A stretch of DNA of 64,000 bases from contig JAIBEK010000059.1 in NCBI GenBank assembly GCA_019459145.1, positions 1 to 64,000 of the forward strand, in the 5' to 3' direction. The translations under genes and the position numbers were made by a program. Below are positions 46,587 to 57,821 of the stretch, piece by piece; the stretch's first letter is position 1, and every line of letters starts with the position of its first letter. The stretch is from Arenimonas sp. GTDB lineage: Bacteria > Pseudomonadota > Alphaproteobacteria > Rhizobiales > Rhizobiaceae. The notes beneath the pieces are model-generated. The model searched no databases. It was not told the origin of the DNA and was given only the letters and a program-made list of their open reading frames with translations.

Positions 46587-47486
46587 TTAGCGGGCCAGAG
46601 AAGTGCTTGGCGCGGCTGTCTGACGCTCGCCGGTCAGCCAGTCGATCGCCGGCCGCCAGAGGGTTTCGCGAAAGGCCGGACGGAAGAAGCCGAGATGACC
46701 GATCGGCTGGCCAGCCACTTTCGGTGACACGCGCATCCGTTCGACGGGGGCATTGACATAGGCCTTGAGGATGGCTTCCTGCGCCTTGGGCGTGCCCCAC
46801 ACGTCGTCGTCGACGCCGATCGACAGGATGGGGGTGCGCACTTCGGCGAAGCGCCGGGCGGCATCCATCTTGGCGTCGGCGAAGAAATAGTCGGGTGAGC
46901 GACCCCAGCGTGCCCATTGGCGAAACACCGTGCCGGGCAAGGTCTGACCGAGCCCGATCCAGCCCGGAACGCGGCCGGTCAGCATCGCCAGCGGAACCCC
47001 GATGAGGTTCATCGAGGCGAAAACCTTGTAGGGCTCGGCGGTATAGGCCCAGTGGCCGGACATCACCGCGACCATCAGATAGCGGTCGAAACGATTGGCG
47101 CGGCCGCAGAGACCGAGGCCCTGGCCGCCGAAGGATTGGCCGATGCCGACCATGGCATGGCCCGGCGCGATGCTTTCCAGTGTGTCGATCGCCGCCGCCA
47201 TGTCCTTTTCCGCCCAATCGGCCATGCTCGGCCTGGTCCGCCAGCCGCGCGGGACGGGTGAACCGGCGACGCCGCGATAGTCATAGGTCAGTGCGGCACG
47301 GAAGCCGCGTTCGGCCACCAGGTGTTCGGCAAAGCGCGCATAGATGCCGCGCGGCACGGCGGCGGCCGAGGAAATCAGGGCGAGGGGGCCGTCGCCATGC
47401 CCCTGGAACAGGGTGCCGGTGAGCGGGAAGTCGTCCCTGGCGGCAAATGCAATCTCTTCGCGCGGGACGACGGTCCGGTTCTGCAT
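46587..47486 (-). CDS. Alpha/beta-fold hydrolase (alpha/beta hydrolase superfamily)
   Basis: 299 residues with the family features YDYRGVAGS, the nucleophile elbow GIGQSFGG, an acid in GVDDDVWG and the late GHLGFF histidine. Cytoplasmic hydrolase, substrate unknown. ATG 47486 has GGAGG 9 bases upstream; a GTG at 47519 is unlikely. A TTTAC-N6-GTAAA palindrome lies about 50 bases upstream. Confidence 0.82.
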   Translation of the reverse strand: MQNRTVVPREEIAFAARDDFPLTGTLFQGHGDGPLALISSAAAVPRGIYARFAEHLVAERGFRAALTYDYRGVAGSPVPRGWRTRPSMADWAEKDMAAAIDTLESIAPGHAMVGIGQSFGGQGLGLCGRANRFDRYLMVAVMSGHWAYTAEPYKVFASMNLIGVPLAMLTGRVPGWIGLGQTLPGTVFRQWARWGRSPDYFFADAKMDAARRFAEVRTPILSIGVDDDVWGTPKAQEAILKAYVNAPVERMRVSPKVAGQPIGHLGFFRPAFRETLWRPAIDWLTGERQTAAPSTSLAR

Positions 47487-47536
47487 GGCTGATCTCCTCC
47501 ATCTCCCAGGCTCTACCACGAGAGAAAAAGCTTACG

Positions 47537-47552
47537 TTTACGTCCATGTAAA
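47537..47552. promoter_or_regulatory. TTTAC-N6-GTAAA palindrome, possible operator
   Basis: TTTACGTCCATGTAAA lies 51-66 bases upstream of the hydrolase start, in promoter position. The shape suits a TetR- or MerR-type regulator; none is encoded next to it. Confidence 0.4.
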
Positions 47553-47669
47553 TACAAGTCCGTGGATTTTAGCGAGGAAGGGCGGGGTGCGCGTTGCGCG
47601 ACGGGCGCGCCAGGGGTGCTTATTCGCCGACCCGGCGGAATCGTTGCCGTTGCCCCTTCAAGTTCGGCT

Positions 47670-47697
47670 TTGCAAGGCAAATATTAGGGTCTATAAG
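47670..47697 (+). promoter_or_regulatory. Possible sigma-70 promoter of aroG
   Basis: TTGCAA and TATAAG separated by 16 bases, 58 bases upstream of the aroG start. By-eye match only. Confidence 0.3.
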
Positions 47698-47754
47698 CCC
47701 CCGATCCAAAGCGGCCGGGAGGGGCCGTCCTATTTCGAACAGCAGGTGACGATC

Positions 47755-49131
47755 ATGGCAGAGAATTGGACTCCGAGCAGCTGGCGCAGCAAGCCGATCA
47801 AGCAGGTTCCGGCCTATCCGGATGCCGCAGCCCTTGCCGATGCGGAGGCACGTCTCGCCAAGTTTCCGCCGCTGGTCTTTGCCGGCGAAGCCCGCCGCCT
47901 GACCAAGGCACTCGGCAATGTCGCCGAAGGCAACGGCTTCCTGCTCCAGGGCGGCGACTGCGCCGAAAGCTTTGCCGAGCATGGCGCGGACACCATCCGC
48001 GACTTCTTCCGCGCCTTCCTGCAGATGGCCGTTGTCCTGACCTTCGGCGCGCAGCTGCCGGTGGTCAAGGTCGGCCGCATTGCCGGCCAGTTCGCCAAGC
48101 CGCGCTCGTCCGACTTCGAGAAGCAGGGTGACGTCGAGCTGCCGAGCTATCGCGGCGACATCGTCAACGGCATCGAGTTCACGCCGGAATCGCGCATTCC
48201 CAATCCGGACCGCCAGATCATGGCCTATCGCCAATCGGCGGCCACGCTTAACCTGCTGCGCGCCTTTGCCATGGGTGGCTATGCCAACCTCGACAACGTG
48301 CACCAGTGGATGCTCGGCTTCGTCAAGGACAGCCCGCAGGCCGAGCGCTACCGCAAGCTCGCCGACCGGATTTCCGAGACCATGGATTTCATGAAGGCGA
48401 TCGGCATCAGCTCGGAGACCAATCCGAGCCTGCGCGAAACCGATTTCTTCACCAGCCATGAAGCCCTCCTGCTCGGCTATGAAGAGGCGCTGACGCGCGT
48501 CGATTCCACCTCCGGCGACTGGTATGCCACGTCCGGTCACATGATCTGGATCGGCGACCGTACCCGTCAGGCCGATCATGCCCATCTCGAATACTGCCGC
48601 GGCATCAAGAACCCGCTCGGCCTGAAGTGCGGTCCGTCGCTGCAGGCCGACGACCTCATCAACCTGATCGACATCCTCAACCCGAACAACGAGGCCGGCC
48701 GTCTGACGCTGATCTGCCGCTTCGGTCACGACAAGGTCGCTGATCACCTGCCGCGGCTCATCCGCGCCGTCGAGCGCGAGGGCCGCAAGGTGGTCTGGTC
48801 GTGCGATCCGATGCACGGCAATACGATCACGCTCAACAACTACAAGACCCGCCCGTTCGAGCGGGTTCTGTCGGAAGTCGAGAGCTTCTTCCAGATCCAT
48901 CGTGCGGAAGGCACCCATCCGGGCGGCATCCATATCGAGATGACCGGCAATGACGTGACGGAATGCACCGGCGGTGCCCGTGCTGTCACGGCGGAAGCCC
49001 TGCAGGATCGCTACCACACCCATTGCGACCCGCGTCTCAATGCCGACCAGGCGCTCGAATTGGCCTTCCTGCTGGCCGAGCGGATGAAGGGCGGCCGCGA
49101 CGAAAAGCGGATGATGGTGGCGAACGGCTGA
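47755..49131 (+). CDS. aroG: Class II 3-deoxy-7-phosphoheptulonate synthase
   Basis: 458 residues, plant-like class II family. [32 protein letters not shown] and the closing [15 protein letters not shown] carry the metal and substrate ligands. First step of the shikimate pathway, joining phosphoenolpyruvate and erythrose 4-phosphate. The long upstream frame is rejected; ATG 47755 follows AGGTG. Single gene with its own terminator. Confidence 0.93.
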   Translation: MAENWTPSSWRSKPIKQVPAYPDAAALADAEARLAKFPPLVFAGEARRLTKALGNVAEGNGFLLQGGDCAESFAEHGADTIRDFFRAFLQMAVVLTFGAQLPVVKVGRIAGQFAKPRSSDFEKQGDVELPSYRGDIVNGIEFTPESRIPNPDRQIMAYRQSAATLNLLRAFAMGGYANLDNVHQWMLGFVKDSPQAERYRKLADRISETMDFMKAIGISSETNPSLRETDFFTSHEALLLGYEEALTRVDSTSGDWYATSGHMIWIGDRTRQADHAHLEYCRGIKNPLGLKCGPSLQADDLINLIDILNPNNEAGRLTLICRFGHDKVADHLPRLIRAVEREGRKVVWSCDPMHGNTITLNNYKTRPFERVLSEVESFFQIHRAEGTHPGGIHIEMTGNDVTECTGGARAVTAEALQDRYHTHCDPRLNADQALELAFLLAERMKGGRDEKRMMVANG

Positions 49132-49161
49132 AGCTTAGCTTCAGATAAGCGCATTTGACCG

Positions 49162-49199
49162 ACCGGGCCGGCTTCCCCAAGCTGGCCCGGTTTCTCTTT
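49162..49199 (+). terminator. Intrinsic terminator after aroG
   Basis: ACCGGGCCGGC and GCTGGCCCGGT pair over 11 bp (one G-U) with an 8-base loop, followed by TTCTCTTT. Confidence 0.85.
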
Positions 49200-49218
49200 G
49201 CCAATTGGGGAGTGTTGA

Positions 49219-49620
49219 ATGGACGAGCAGAGAACCGGAGCCTGCCTGTGCGGGGCGGTCCGCTTCCGAACACATGGACCTCTGCGCGACGTCGTCTTCT
49301 GCCATTGCTCGCAGTGCCGGCGTCAGACCGGCCTTTACTACGCGGCGACCGATGTGCCGCGCGACCGCATCGCGCTTTCCGGCGAGGACTTGGTGGGCTG
49401 GTATCGGTCGAGCGAAGAGGCCCGGCGCGGGTTTTGCCAGCGCTGCGGTTCGGCGCTGTTCTGGCTGCGCGATGGTAGCGATCATATCTCGGTCATGGCG
49501 GGTGCGTTCGACCAGCCGAGCAGGCTGGTCGCGGGCTATCACATCTTCTGCGCGGACAAGGGCGAGTTTTACGCGATCGATGACGGTTTGCCGGCCGTTA
49601 AGGCCGGCAGGCCCGGCTGA
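49219..49620 (+). CDS. GFA family zinc-binding protein
   Basis: 133 residues with the zinc ligands CLCG, CHCSQC and CQRCGS of the GFA (glutathione-dependent formaldehyde-activating) fold. The family is broad and only some members act on formaldehyde-glutathione. Its 3' end overlaps the convergent 317-residue gene by about 50 bases. Confidence 0.85.
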   Translation: MDEQRTGACLCGAVRFRTHGPLRDVVFCHCSQCRRQTGLYYAATDVPRDRIALSGEDLVGWYRSSEEARRGFCQRCGSALFWLRDGSDHISVMAGAFDQPSRLVAGYHIFCADKGEFYAIDDGLPAVKAGRPG

Positions 49621-50522
49621 TCGGCCGGCAGAGGGCGCGATGACGACGTCGGCAGGTTGATGCCGAGTTCGACGGTCGCGTGGTGGAAGGCCTGCTCAAG
49701 GGCGGCGAATTTCGCTGACTGCCACTGGAAATAGTCGTTGACGAAGTTGCGCGACAGCCAGAGCGACCCGCGCCGGCGCGGCAGATCCCAGCCAAGCAGG
49801 CCTTCGGTCTCCGCCTTCTTGAACATGCGCTTGAGGTTCGTCGCCGAGATCATGTAAACCTCGCCCAGTTCCGGCAAGGACAGGCGACCGACGTCGATCC
49901 GGTCCGCCGGGCCCGGCAGACCGGGCAGGCGCACGATCAGGTCATGCAGGACCATGCCGCCGAGATCCGACCAGAGGAAATGGCCGATGCTGTCGGGCGG
50001 ATCACGCCAGATGGGGTCTTCGACCAGATGGGCGGCCGCCATGGGCTGGGCGATCCGGAAGAGGCGCGGATCGGCCAGGGCAAGCGCTTCTCTCTCTCCG
50101 CCGTCGAGCCGGTCGAGGCAGGCCATGTGGCCGATGAACCAGGACTTCATCGCTTCATAGGCGGCCTCGGTCGTTTCCAACACGCGCACGCGGCGGTCAG
50201 GCACATCGGGCACGTCGCGCAGGAACTTGTAGGCTACCAATTCGGCGAGAAAGGCGGTCGCCGTATTGCGGCTGGCTGCACCCAGCTTCATGACGATCTC
50301 GACGAAGCGGGTGGCGGTCAGGCCCGACAGGGGATCGTCGTCCCTCCGCTGCAGGGACAGGGCGAAGAGCGAATGGGTCATCAGCCATTTGCGATGGGAC
50401 GCTTTCAGTCGCGACAGGCGCGGCGTGCGCAGGTGTATGGCGATCAGGTGTTCGGCGATCTGTTTCTCGATCGTCGGGAACAATGGATGGGCGGCAATTT
50501 CGGCGCGAGTCAGTGGCCGCAT
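49569..50522 (-). CDS. Tandem winged-helix protein, likely transcriptional regulator
   Basis: 317 residues of soluble, Arg-rich protein. Two winged-helix-like units can be seen: about 85-150 (FVEIVMKLGAASRNTATAFL then a basic wing RRVRVLETTEAAY) and about 218-265 (LSLPELGEVYMISATNLKRM then RRRGSLWLS). Helical segments link them. I do not recognise a named family; DNA binding is inferred from the fold pattern. The last ~17 codons overlap the GFA gene on the other strand. Confidence 0.65.
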   Translation of the reverse strand: MRPLTRAEIAAHPLFPTIEKQIAEHLIAIHLRTPRLSRLKASHRKWLMTHSLFALSLQRRDDDPLSGLTATRFVEIVMKLGAASRNTATAFLAELVAYKFLRDVPDVPDRRVRVLETTEAAYEAMKSWFIGHMACLDRLDGGEREALALADPRLFRIAQPMAAAHLVEDPIWRDPPDSIGHFLWSDLGGMVLHDLIVRLPGLPGPADRIDVGRLSLPELGEVYMISATNLKRMFKKAETEGLLGWDLPRRRGSLWLSRNFVNDYFQWQSAKFAALEQAFHHATVELGINLPTSSSRPLPADQPGLPALTAGKPSSIA

Positions 50523-50761
50523 GGCTTGTTTACGCTTTGCTGAAAATCTTGAACATTATCGGGTCGGTCTCCCCTGTCCGGCATCGCGGCGGACGGACGC
50601 CGGCGCAGCAGGGAAGCCTTGGAGCTGGCTAGACAATTTCCATATCCGTTTTGTGTCAATGGCCGGTTTATGCCGGCGATGCAAGGCGGGGTCGGCGATT
50701 CGGCCGGCCAAGGGGCGCAATGGCCGTCGCCGCGTCCGTCCGCCTCAGCCGGGGCGGTGCC
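50523..50761. other. 239-base intergenic region
   Basis: Lies between the winged-helix gene start and the phosphoglycerol transferase end. No gene or clean terminator is visible, but short GC-rich inverted repeats (such as GGCCGG near 50715) are present. Confidence 0.4.
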
Positions 50762-52714
50762 TCAGCTGGACGGCGTATCGAGCCGCTCGACCTGTTCGGG
50801 GAAGAAGCGTTCGGTGCCGAAGCCTTCTCCGAACATTTGGTCGTGCTGCAGATGGCGGTAGTCGCGGATCAACGGATCGACCGGCTCCCCGGAGGTCGCC
50901 CAGTCCGGGTGAGCCCGCGCGTTTCGTTCGATCAGTTGGTGACGGTCCACCACGGCATAGCGTTCGCTCAGTCGACCCAGCACGCCGGTATAGAAGGCGT
51001 GGCGGTAGCCGGCGAGGCGCACCACGTAATGAGGCAGTTGCGAGGGGCTGACCGAGCCGAGATCCTTCTGCACGCCGCGCTTCGACGACCAGACGACCAA
51101 CGGCGTTTCGTGTTCGCGTTTCATCACGCTGACGGATGCCTTGCGGGTGGCCACCACGTCCGGCATGTAGCCGGTTTCGGTGTAGACATTGCCCAGCGGC
51201 GGCAGGTGATCGCCGAACAGGACGATGATGGTTTCGCGCCGGCGGGTCTTTGCCCAGTCCATCAAGGCCTTAAGGCTGCTGTCGGCTTCGCGCACGCCCT
51301 GGGCATAGGTAGCGAGGCTGTCGCGGCTATCCGGCGAAAGCGATGCAGATTGCACGTCGATCGTGTTCTTCGCATAGCGGTTCTTCTCGTAGGGGCCATG
51401 GCCCTGGAGGGTGACGGCGAAGAAGAAGAACGGCTCCTTGGTCTGGTCGGCGGTGCGGATGATCTCTTTCGTCAGCGCCTCGTCGGAGGTGAACAGGCCG
51501 CGTTTGTCCATGACCGGCATGTTCTCTTCCGACATGAAGGACTGGAAACCGAGCGACTGGTAGACGTTGGCGCGGTTCCAGAACCAGCTCTGGAACGGAT
51601 GGAAGGCCCGTGTCGTATAGCCCTTCGAGGCGAAGAAGGTGGCGAGCGAGGGCAGGGGCCGGCGCACATATTGCTGATAGGGAATGCTGCCATAGGGCAG
51701 GAAGGCGTTTGAGAAGCCGGTCAGTGCCTCGAATTCGACATTGGCCGTCATGCCGCCGAATTCCGGCGAAAACAGGTTGCCTGAGGAATTGGCACGGATC
51801 GTCGGCATCGGGTCCGGCGAGAGGGAGACGTTGGTGAGGCGCGTCGGATCCCAGAGCGATTCGCTCATGACCATGATCACATCGGCATTGCGCCCGCCGA
51901 AGAAGGTCGCCGGCAGCCGCTCGGGCGCGATGTCGACGATGGCCTCGGGGCCATAGCCGCCCGGCGCCTGGACATTGGCCATGGGCACGTTGAAGGCGAA
52001 GGCGAGCAGGAAGCCGTTGTGGCGATAATTCTCCTGCTGGTCCCACATCATCGGCACGATGTTCAGCCGGTCGCGGATGTAGGAGAAAGAATTGGGATCC
52101 ATCAGAGACAGGAACCCGCCGATCAGGGGCAGGGCGACGAGCAGCCGAAACAGCTTCGACACCGCCGAAAGCTGAGGGAAATTTCGTCGGCCGAGGACCA
52201 GCAGGTAGCCGAGCAGGGCGAGCAGCGCGAGCACGCCGAGGGCAAGGCCGATCGCCGCCAGCGGTCGGGCGGCGAACATGACCGGAACCAGTTCACCGAT
52301 CTGGCGACCGAACAGCATGTCGCTCGGATAGAGCGGGTCGGACAGGTATTGCTGCTTCTGCATCGACAGGAAAGCCGGCAGGATGGCCAGCGGAACGAGG
52401 ATCAGCGCCGATTGGTAGGCCCGGCCGAACAATGCGTCGGCGGCGATGAACACCAGGAACAGCATCAATACGGCGACCATGCCCGGTCGGCTGGCGGACA
52501 GCAGATAGTCGGAGACGCCGGCGAGGGTTTCGCGCGCCAGCCACTCGGTCACGATGACCGTCAGCAGGGCGAGAAGAAGCGAATTAACGAGCGGGACGAC
52601 GGCACGCAAGGCAGTGGCGCGTGCCGGACGCGCCGACGCCCTGCCATTCTGGCTTACCGCTGCAACGGGCATTCCCGGCTCGGAGACAATCTCGGCCAAC
52701 GCGCTCTCCCGCAA
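50762..52714 (-). CDS. Sulfatase-fold phosphoglycerol transferase (LtaS/OpgB-like; CgmB-type candidate)
   Basis: 650 residues: about five transmembrane helices (36-210) and a periplasmic alkaline-phosphatase-like domain with VMSESLWDPT (metal Glu), the likely nucleophile Thr in GGMTANVEFEALTG, and FGDHLPP (Asp-His metal ligands). LtaS/OpgB-family enzymes move glycerol phosphate from phosphatidylglycerol to a glycan; in rhizobia the CgmB enzyme decorates periplasmic cyclic glucans. That role is inferred. It leaves diacylglycerol, which DgkA (11 kb) would recycle. Confidence 0.85.
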   Translation of the reverse strand: MRESALAEIVSEPGMPVAAVSQNGRASARPARATALRAVVPLVNSLLLALLTVIVTEWLARETLAGVSDYLLSASRPGMVAVLMLFLVFIAADALFGRAYQSALILVPLAILPAFLSMQKQQYLSDPLYPSDMLFGRQIGELVPVMFAARPLAAIGLALGVLALLALLGYLLVLGRRNFPQLSAVSKLFRLLVALPLIGGFLSLMDPNSFSYIRDRLNIVPMMWDQQENYRHNGFLLAFAFNVPMANVQAPGGYGPEAIVDIAPERLPATFFGGRNADVIMVMSESLWDPTRLTNVSLSPDPMPTIRANSSGNLFSPEFGGMTANVEFEALTGFSNAFLPYGSIPYQQYVRRPLPSLATFFASKGYTTRAFHPFQSWFWNRANVYQSLGFQSFMSEENMPVMDKRGLFTSDEALTKEIIRTADQTKEPFFFFAVTLQGHGPYEKNRYAKNTIDVQSASLSPDSRDSLATYAQGVREADSSLKALMDWAKTRRRETIIVLFGDHLPPLGNVYTETGYMPDVVATRKASVSVMKREHETPLVVWSSKRGVQKDLGSVSPSQLPHYVVRLAGYRHAFYTGVLGRLSERYAVVDRHQLIERNARAHPDWATSGEPVDPLIRDYRHLQHDQMFGEGFGTERFFPEQVERLDTPSS

Positions 52715-52737
52715 TCATGAAAGACTTAACAAAACCT

Positions 52738-52776
52738 TCATCTAGCTGTCACACAACCGTCATGAACGCTAGATGA
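52738..52776. promoter_or_regulatory. PHO-box-like direct repeat inside a 9-bp inverted repeat
   Basis: TCATCTAGC (52738-52746) and GCTAGATGA (52768-52776) are perfect reverse complements. Between them CTGTCAC-ACAA-CCGTCAT (52746-52763) follows the 7-4-7 layout of a PhoB box (CTGTCAT-N4-CTGTCAT) with two mismatches. It faces nadE, 123-140 bases upstream, and also lies just upstream of the phosphoglycerol transferase gene. Confidence 0.45.
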
Positions 52777-52885
52777 ACCGGGATGACCGGCGGTTTGTTC
52801 CGGCGATTTTCCCCCGCTTATGTTGCAGTGCGGCACTACGCGTTCGCTCGCCGACATTGCGGAGGCGGGCGCCACGCGCTAAACG

Positions 52886-54571
52886 ATGTTCATGAGCGAA
52901 AACCAGACCAGACCCGATACGCTTCGCATTGCCATCGCGCAGCTCGACCCGACTGTCGGCGACGTCGCCGGCAATCTTGCCAAGGCCCGCGAGGCGCGGG
53001 CGGAAGCGGCATCCCAGGGGGCCGATCTACTGCTCCTGACCGAGCTTTTCATTTCCGGCTATCCGCCGGAGGATCTGGTTCTGAAATCGGCCTTCCTCAA
53101 GGCGTGCCGCGTGGCGGTGGAGCAGCTTGCCGCCGAGACCGCGGATGGCGGACCGGGCGTCGTGATCGGCTTTCCGCGCGAGGACGAGAAGGGCCGTTAC
53201 AATTCCGTCGCCGTTCTCGATGGGGGCAAGATCACCGCGACGCGCGACAAGATCGATCTGCCGAATTACGGCGAGTTCGACGAAAAGCGTGTGTTCATCC
53301 CCGGCGAAATGCCCGGCCCGGTCAATTTCCGCGGTGTCCGCATCGGCATTCCGATCTGCGAGGATATCTGGGGCGATCTCGGTGTGTGCGAGACGCTGGC
53401 CGAATCCGGTGCGGAAATTCTGCTCGTGCCGAACGGATCGCCCTATTTCCGCGAGAAGGTCGACATTCGCCATCAGGTGGCGCTGAAGCAGGTGATCGAG
53501 AGCGGTTTGCCGCTGATCTATGCCAACCAGTTGGGTGGCCAGGACGAATTGGTGTTCGACGGCGCAAGCTTCGGCTTCAATGCCGACAAGACCCTGGCGT
53601 TCCAGATGAGCCAGTTCGAGGCCACCCTGTCGGTGACCACCTGGAAGCGGGTCGCCGACGGATGGCGCTGCGGCGAGGGGCCGATGTCGCGCATTCCGGA
53701 AAAGGAAGAGGCCGATTATCGCGCCTGCGTTCTGGGCTTCCGCGATTATGTCAACAAGAACGGCTTCAAGAGCGTCGTGCTCGGTCTGTCGGGCGGGATC
53801 GATTCGGCCATTTGCGCGGCAATCGCCGTCGATGCGCTGGGCGAGGAGCGGGTGCGGGCGATCATGCTGCCCTATCGCTACACGTCCAAGGAATCGCTCA
53901 CCGATGCGGCGGCCTGCGCCAAGGCGCTCGGCTGCCACTACGACACTGTGCTGATCGCCGAGCCGGTGGACGGCTTCCTCTCCGCACTCTCCGACATGTT
54001 CGAGGGCACCGAAAGCGGCATCACCGAAGAAAATCTTCAGAGCCGCGCCCGTGGGACGATCCTGATGGCGATCTCCAACAAGTTCGGCTCGATGGTCGTG
54101 ACGACCGGCAACAAGTCGGAAATGTCGGTCGGCTATGCGACGCTTTACGGCGACATGAACGGTGGCTTCAATCCGATCAAGGACCTCTACAAGATGCAGG
54201 TCTATGCGCTGGCCGCCTGGCGCAACGCCCATGTGCCGCCGGGCGCGCTCGGTCCCTCGGGCGAGGTGATCCCGGCCAATATCCTGTCCAAGGCGCCGTC
54301 CGCCGAGCTTCGGCCGAACCAGACGGACCAGGATTCGCTGCCGCCCTATCCGGTGCTCGACGATATCCTCGAATGCCTGGTCGAGAAGGAAATGTCGGTC
54401 GACGAAATCGTCGCGCGCGGCCATGAGATCGCCACCGTGCACCGGGTCGAGCACCTGCTCTATCTCGCCGAATACAAGCGCCGCCAGTCGGCGCCGGGCG
54501 TGAAGATCACCCGCAAGAATTTCGGCCGCGACCGCAGATATCCGATCACCAACCGTTTCCGCGACCGCTGA
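52886..54571 (+). CDS. nadE: Glutamine-dependent NAD+ synthase
   Basis: 561 residues in two domains. The N-terminal nitrilase (about 1-270) has Glu in LTELFISGYPPED, Lys in TRDKIDLPNYG and nucleophile Cys in IPICEDIW. The C-terminal synthase (from about 285) has the ATP-pyrophosphatase loop GLSGGIDSA. Makes NAD+ from nicotinate adenine dinucleotide using ammonia channelled from glutamine. ATG 52892 is an alternative start. Confidence 0.94.
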   Translation: MFMSENQTRPDTLRIAIAQLDPTVGDVAGNLAKAREARAEAASQGADLLLLTELFISGYPPEDLVLKSAFLKACRVAVEQLAAETADGGPGVVIGFPREDEKGRYNSVAVLDGGKITATRDKIDLPNYGEFDEKRVFIPGEMPGPVNFRGVRIGIPICEDIWGDLGVCETLAESGAEILLVPNGSPYFREKVDIRHQVALKQVIESGLPLIYANQLGGQDELVFDGASFGFNADKTLAFQMSQFEATLSVTTWKRVADGWRCGEGPMSRIPEKEEADYRACVLGFRDYVNKNGFKSVVLGLSGGIDSAICAAIAVDALGEERVRAIMLPYRYTSKESLTDAAACAKALGCHYDTVLIAEPVDGFLSALSDMFEGTESGITEENLQSRARGTILMAISNKFGSMVVTTGNKSEMSVGYATLYGDMNGGFNPIKDLYKMQVYALAAWRNAHVPPGALGPSGEVIPANILSKAPSAELRPNQTDQDSLPPYPVLDDILECLVEKEMSVDEIVARGHEIATVHRVEHLLYLAEYKRRQSAPGVKITRKNFGRDRRYPITNRFRDR

Positions 54572-54713
54572 TTCCGGCGGTCGCCGGTCCGGGAGACGAC
54601 CCGCCCGAGGGCGATGCCTTTGCCCATGTCCGCTATCTTCCGGCTTGCGGCTGATCGCCGTTGCCGGGCAAGCCGTCTTGCCTTCGCGCCGTGTTTCTGT
54701 AGACATTCTTTCA
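54572..54713. other. Region between nadE and the riboswitch
   Basis: Contains short GC stems (GGCAAG-CCGT-CTTGCC at 54667-54682) that may help end nadE transcription, and presumably the bluB promoter. No gene seen. Confidence 0.4.
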
Positions 54714-55656
<943 letters not shown>

Positions 55657-55700
55657 GCTTTTCGTTTTATTCTGCAGCAGTACTGCCCGTCGCCGTTATG

Positions 55701-55716
55701 TTTAACATGCGTTAAA
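55701..55716. promoter_or_regulatory. TTTAAC-N4-GTTAAA palindrome upstream of the chemoreceptor
   Basis: TTTAACATGCGTTAAA is a 6-4-6 inverted repeat about 100 bases upstream of the chemoreceptor start. It resembles a CtrA site but with a 6-base rather than 7-base spacer between TTAA halves. Confidence 0.35.
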
Positions 55717-55835
55717 TATGATGGGCTAAAACTGACACTGCCTGGGAGCTTCCTCCACCAATTGCATGATGCAGTTCTGCGCACCGAATGTCCCGGTGAG
55801 GCTGTTTCAACATGTCATCGTCAATTGGGGCCATC

Positions 55836-57713
55836 ATGAATCTTCTCAAAATCCGGCTTGGCAAGGCTGTCACCGCGGCTATCGGCGGGCTCGTCCTCGT
55901 CAGTGTCGCGGTTCTCGCCGTCTCCGATATCGCCAGCCAGCGCCAGCTCGAGGCGGTCATCGGCCTCTACGAGGAGGAGCGCAAGACGGATATCCTGCTG
56001 CGCGAACTCATCGCCAGCCAGAAGGATGTCGAACTCGCGATCGTCGGCACGCAGGAATCGCTCACCGATATTTCGGCGACGCAGGGCAAGGACGGTCTCG
56101 ACGACGGCTTCCTGCTGGCGGAACAGGAGGCCGCGCGCCTGACCGGGCTTGTCGAGAGGATCGACGCCCTGGCGCTGGCACTGAATGCCCCCGATCTTGT
56201 CCCGGCGATGAAGCTTCTGTCCGAGCGCTATGCCGCCTTCCACAAGGCCGGGATCGAGATGGCCAATGCCTTCATTGCCGGGGGTCCGTTGGAAGGCAAC
56301 AAATTGATGGGCAATTTCGACGGCTTCTCGGATGCGCTGCAAAAGGAGATCGAGGCGACGAGCGCCATTGTCGCGGCTGTGGTCGATCGCGAAGGAGCCG
56401 AGGCCGAGGGCGACATCGGTGCCGCCCGCCAGCAGTCGAAGGACATGGCGCTGGTGCTGGCGGCGCTTGGTGCCCTGGTGCTAGCCTGCGGTGCCGGTCT
56501 CGCAGTATTTGTCATGCGACGTCTGCTGAACCCGCTCAACCGCGCGACGGTGGCGATGAACAGGCTGGCAGAGGGACAGACTGACGTTGAACTTGCCGGG
56601 GTGGAGCGCGCCGACGAAATCGGTGATCTTGCCCGCTCGTTCCGGAATTTCCGCGAGAACCTCATCGCCCGTCGCGACGCCGAGGCCGAGGAACAGCGAA
56701 ATCGTGAGCGTCTCGCGCAGATCCAGTCGATGAATGATGCCGAGCGGATCACCGAACTCAACCGCACGAAGACCACGGTCGATGCGCTGGCCGAAGCGTT
56801 GGACCGACTGGCGCAAGGGGATCTGACCTCGCGCATCCACACCACCTTCGACGGTGATTATGATCGGCTGCGCCTCAACTTCAACCAGTCGGCAGACCGG
56901 CTGCAGGCCGCCATGTCGGACATTTCGGGCGTCTCCCACGAGATCCGATCGAGCTCCGCCGAGATGCGATCCGCTTCGGACGACCTCGCGCGCCGCACCG
57001 AGCAGCAGGCCGCCGCCCTTGAGCAGACCGCCGCCGCGCTCAACGAGATCACCACGACGGTGACCAATTCAGCGACGATTGCCGACAGCGCCAGCCGCAA
57101 GGTCGGCGAGGCCGACCGACAGGCGCAGCAGTCCGACGAAATCGTGCGCAACGCGATCGCCGCCATGGGCAAGATCGAGGAGAGCTCGTCGCAGATCGGC
57201 AAGATCATCGGCGTGATCGACGAGATCGCCTTCCAGACCAACCTCCTTGCCCTCAATGCGGGCGTCGAGGCGGCGCGGGCCGGGGAAGCGGGCAAGGGCT
57301 TTGCCGTCGTCGCCCAAGAAGTGCGCGAACTTGCCCAGCGCTCGGCCAATGCGGCAAAGGAGATCACCGCGCTGGTCGTGCGCGCCAGCGAGGCCGTCAG
57401 TTCGGGCGTTTCGCTGGTTCATCAGTCGGGTGAGATCCTCAGCCTGATCCAGGCGAATGTCACCGAGATCAACCGCGACATTCGCGCGATCGTCACCGGC
57501 GCCCACGAGCAGGCCACCGGCCTGAAGGAGATCAACGGGGCGATCAACCAGATGGACCAGGTGACGCAGCAGAACGCCGCGATGGTCGAGCAGTCGACCG
57601 CCTCCGCCCACAAGCTCGCGCAGGAGGCGGAGGAGCTGTTCACCCAGGTGGGGCAGTTCGAGATCAGCGGCAGCCGTGGCGGATACGCCCTCGCGAGGGC
57701 GCGCGCCGCCTGA
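55836..57713 (+). CDS. Methyl-accepting chemotaxis protein
   Basis: 625 residues from the preferred start: one N-terminal transmembrane helix, a periplasmic four-helix-bundle sensor (about 30-200), a second transmembrane helix, a HAMP domain after it ([11 protein letters not shown]...), a second HAMP-like region, and the signalling hairpin with the invariant [20 protein letters not shown] core. Chemoreceptors of this kind control flagellar motors through CheA. No cytoplasmic pentapeptide tether for CheR is visible at the C-terminus. ATG 55812 is an alternative start. Confidence 0.9.
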   Translation: MNLLKIRLGKAVTAAIGGLVLVSVAVLAVSDIASQRQLEAVIGLYEEERKTDILLRELIASQKDVELAIVGTQESLTDISATQGKDGLDDGFLLAEQEAARLTGLVERIDALALALNAPDLVPAMKLLSERYAAFHKAGIEMANAFIAGGPLEGNKLMGNFDGFSDALQKEIEATSAIVAAVVDREGAEAEGDIGAARQQSKDMALVLAALGALVLACGAGLAVFVMRRLLNPLNRATVAMNRLAEGQTDVELAGVERADEIGDLARSFRNFRENLIARRDAEAEEQRNRERLAQIQSMNDAERITELNRTKTTVDALAEALDRLAQGDLTSRIHTTFDGDYDRLRLNFNQSADRLQAAMSDISGVSHEIRSSSAEMRSASDDLARRTEQQAAALEQTAAALNEITTTVTNSATIADSASRKVGEADRQAQQSDEIVRNAIAAMGKIEESSSQIGKIIGVIDEIAFQTNLLALNAGVEAARAGEAGKGFAVVAQEVRELAQRSANAAKEITALVVRASEAVSSGVSLVHQSGEILSLIQANVTEINRDIRAIVTGAHEQATGLKEINGAINQMDQVTQQNAAMVEQSTASAHKLAQEAEELFTQVGQFEISGSRGGYALARARAA

Positions 57714-57745
57714 TCGCGGTCAGATCGCGGGAGATTGTCACAATG

Positions 57746-57772
57746 CGGCCGGGCTCTCGCCCGGCCGTTTGC
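57746..57772 (+). terminator. Intrinsic terminator after the chemoreceptor gene
   Basis: CGGCCGGGC-TCTC-GCCCGGCCG is a perfect 9-bp stem followed by a short T run. Confidence 0.75.
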
Positions 57773-57821
57773 GTTCGTGCCGAGCATAGGCGACGAATGG
57801 TCGTCTATCCGGAGAGCGTGG

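Noticed and set aside
47620..49023. 467-codon minus-strand frame over aroG
   Set aside because: Antisense shadow of a conserved DAHP synthase.
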